Assembly: GCA_001602455.1 (NCBI GenBank)
Contig: CP012157.1
Location: forward strand, 2,599,733-2,663,732
DNA length: 64,000 bases
DNA from: Betaproteobacteria bacterium UKL13-2
Lineage (GTDB): Bacteria; Pseudomonadota; Gammaproteobacteria; Burkholderiales; Usitatibacteraceae
Direction of reading: 5' to 3'
Part shown: positions 63,084-64,000 of the stretch, piece by piece
How the letters are laid out: the number at the start of each line of letters is the position of its first letter
How positions within the stretch are numbered: position 1 is the stretch's first letter
Position numbers and translations under genes: made by a program
The notes under the pieces: generated by a model
Seen by the model: the letters and a program-made list of their open reading frames with translations, nothing else
Databases searched by the model: none
Told to the model about the DNA's origin: nothing

Positions 63084-64000
63084 ATGAAGCTACAGACCGT
63101 TTTGACTAGTGCAACCGCCGCCCTCGGGTTGGCTTTTGCCAGTTTGGCATCAGCCGTCGATATCACCGGTGCGGGTGCGACTTTCCCCTTCCCAATTTAT
63201 GCCAAGTGGGCCGAAGACTACAAAAAGGCATCCGGCCAGAACATGAACTATCAGTCGATTGGCTCCGGCGCGGGTATCCGTCAAATTCAAGCCAAAACAG
63301 TCGACTTCGGCGCCTCCGATGCACCGCTCACCGTTGAACAACTCGATAAAGACGGCCTGATTCAGTTCCCCGCAATCATTGGCGGCGTGGTTCCGGTCGT
63401 AAACATCGAGGGTGTCGCCCCTGGCGCGATGAAACTCACGGGCGCGGTACTGGCTGATATCTACCTTGGCAAGATCAAGACCTGGAATGATGCAGCGATC
63501 ACCGCCCTGAACCCAACGCTCAAGCTTCCAGCGGACCCAATCACCGTCGTCCGTCGTTCTGACGGTTCGGGCACCACTTTTTTGTTTGTTGACTATTTGT
63601 CCAAGGTAAGCCCAGAGTGGAAAACAAAGGTTGGCGTCGGCAATGCGGTGTCGTGGCCAGAAGGTGTAGGCGGCAAGGGTAATGAAGGCGTGTCCGCTTA
63701 TGTGCAGCGTATTAAGGGTTCCATCGGCTATGTTGAATATGCGTATGCCAAGAAAAACAAAATGTCGCACACACAGGTAAGGAACCGTGATGGCAATTTC
63801 GTTCAGCCAGACGATGAGACCTTCAAGGCAGCCGCCGCAAACGCTGACTGGGCAAAGGCACCAGGTATGTATCTGGTGTTGACGGATCAGCCGGGTCAAG
63901 ACAGCTACCCGATTACTGGTGCCTCTTTCATCATGATGCACAAAGCACAAGCGAACGCCGAAAAAGCACTGGCCGTGATGAAGTTTTTTGACTACGCATT
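63084..64000 (+). CDS. pstS: Phosphate ABC transporter substrate-binding protein PstS, C-terminus cut
   Basis: The first 305 or so residues of the periplasmic phosphate receptor; the end is beyond the window. A signal peptide (MKLQTVLTSATAALGLAFAS, cut after ASA) is followed by VDITGAGATFPFPIYAKWAE, QSIGSGAGIRQIQAKTVDFG, VVRRSDGSGTTFLFVDYLS and SAYVQRIKGSIGYVEYAYAK, the phosphate-binding loops. ATG 63084 has TGGAGC upstream. A Pho box precedes it. pstC, pstA and pstB are expected just downstream. Confidence 0.95.
   Translation, partial: MKLQTVLTSATAALGLAFASLASAVDITGAGATFPFPIYAKWAEDYKKASGQNMNYQSIGSGAGIRQIQAKTVDFGASDAPLTVEQLDKDGLIQFPAIIGGVVPVVNIEGVAPGAMKLTGAVLADIYLGKIKTWNDAAITALNPTLKLPADPITVVRRSDGSGTTFLFVDYLSKVSPEWKTKVGVGNAVSWPEGVGGKGNEGVSAYVQRIKGSIGYVEYAYAKKNKMSHTQVRNRDGNFVQPDDETFKAAAANADWAKAPGMYLVLTDQPGQDSYPITGASFIMMHKAQANAEKALAVMKFFDYA

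Overview
The window is a 64 kb piece of a betaproteobacterial chromosome, most like Burkholderiales/Nitrosomonadales. The evidence is gene order and the genes themselves: tpiA-secG-tRNA-Leu-nuoA to nuoN, ilvE next to a small CHCC zinc-finger gene and waaF, pmbA divergent from darP-mogA, and ompR-envZ. The base composition is moderately GC-rich. Assignment below this level is not supported. There are 53 coding genes (two cut by the window edges), four tRNAs, and an unusually rich set of non-coding repeats.

Layout: 1-3.8 kb carries a DUF1501/DUF1800 pair and a lipase-like hydrolase (minus strand); 3.9-6.7 kb an EF-hand protein and ompR-envZ; 6.7-9.2 kb a TRAP solute receptor and pmbA; 9.4-11.2 kb darP-mogA-estB; 11.2-13.9 kb a patatin phospholipase and a membrane adenylate cyclase; 14.3-17.7 kb ilvE, the zinc-finger gene, waaF and a DUF1684 lipoprotein-like gene; 17.7-22.4 kb a molybdenum-hydroxylase cluster (iorA, iorB, xdhC, mocA-like); 22.4-24.6 kb a gene-free repeat array; 24.7-28.9 kb tRNA-Arg, tRNA-Ser, a prolyl oligopeptidase, lysC and queD; 29-31 kb a cytochrome c', a PspC protein and a cytochrome b561; 31-34.6 kb a PQQ sugar dehydrogenase and its TonB receptor; 35-40.3 kb a Bax-inhibitor protein, rlmD, glpD and nudF; 40.3-56.5 kb the complete 14-gene complex I operon, secG and tpiA; 56.7-60.1 kb a peptidase-containing ABC exporter with its HlyD partner; 60.4-64 kb olsB, a small unknown gene, a plcP-like phosphoesterase and pstS.

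Two sets of genes appear to work together in ways the sequence supports directly. First, a TonB receptor closely resembling E. coli PqqU (YncD) is in one transcription unit with a PQQ-dependent sugar dehydrogenase and a cytochrome b561, which suggests scavenged PQQ feeding a periplasmic dehydrogenase. Second, olsB (ornithine lipid synthesis), a PlcP-like phosphoesterase and pstS each follow a sequence with the 11-bp periodic CTGTCAT pattern of a Pho box, which suggests a phosphate-starvation lipid-remodelling block.

The most unusual signal is repeats. A family of inverted-repeat elements with ends near TAGCCTGAA-ATTTCATGGG occurs at seven places. Wherever one of its ends meets a gene 3' end (four genes), the first three bases of the repeat are exactly the gene's TAG stop codon. 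Other repeats are a 130-bp inverted-repeat element, a short palindromic family, a 1.7 kb array whose unit lengths fall in three classes (about 81, 141 and 193 bp), and several short tandem repeats in 3' flanks and within the nuo operon.
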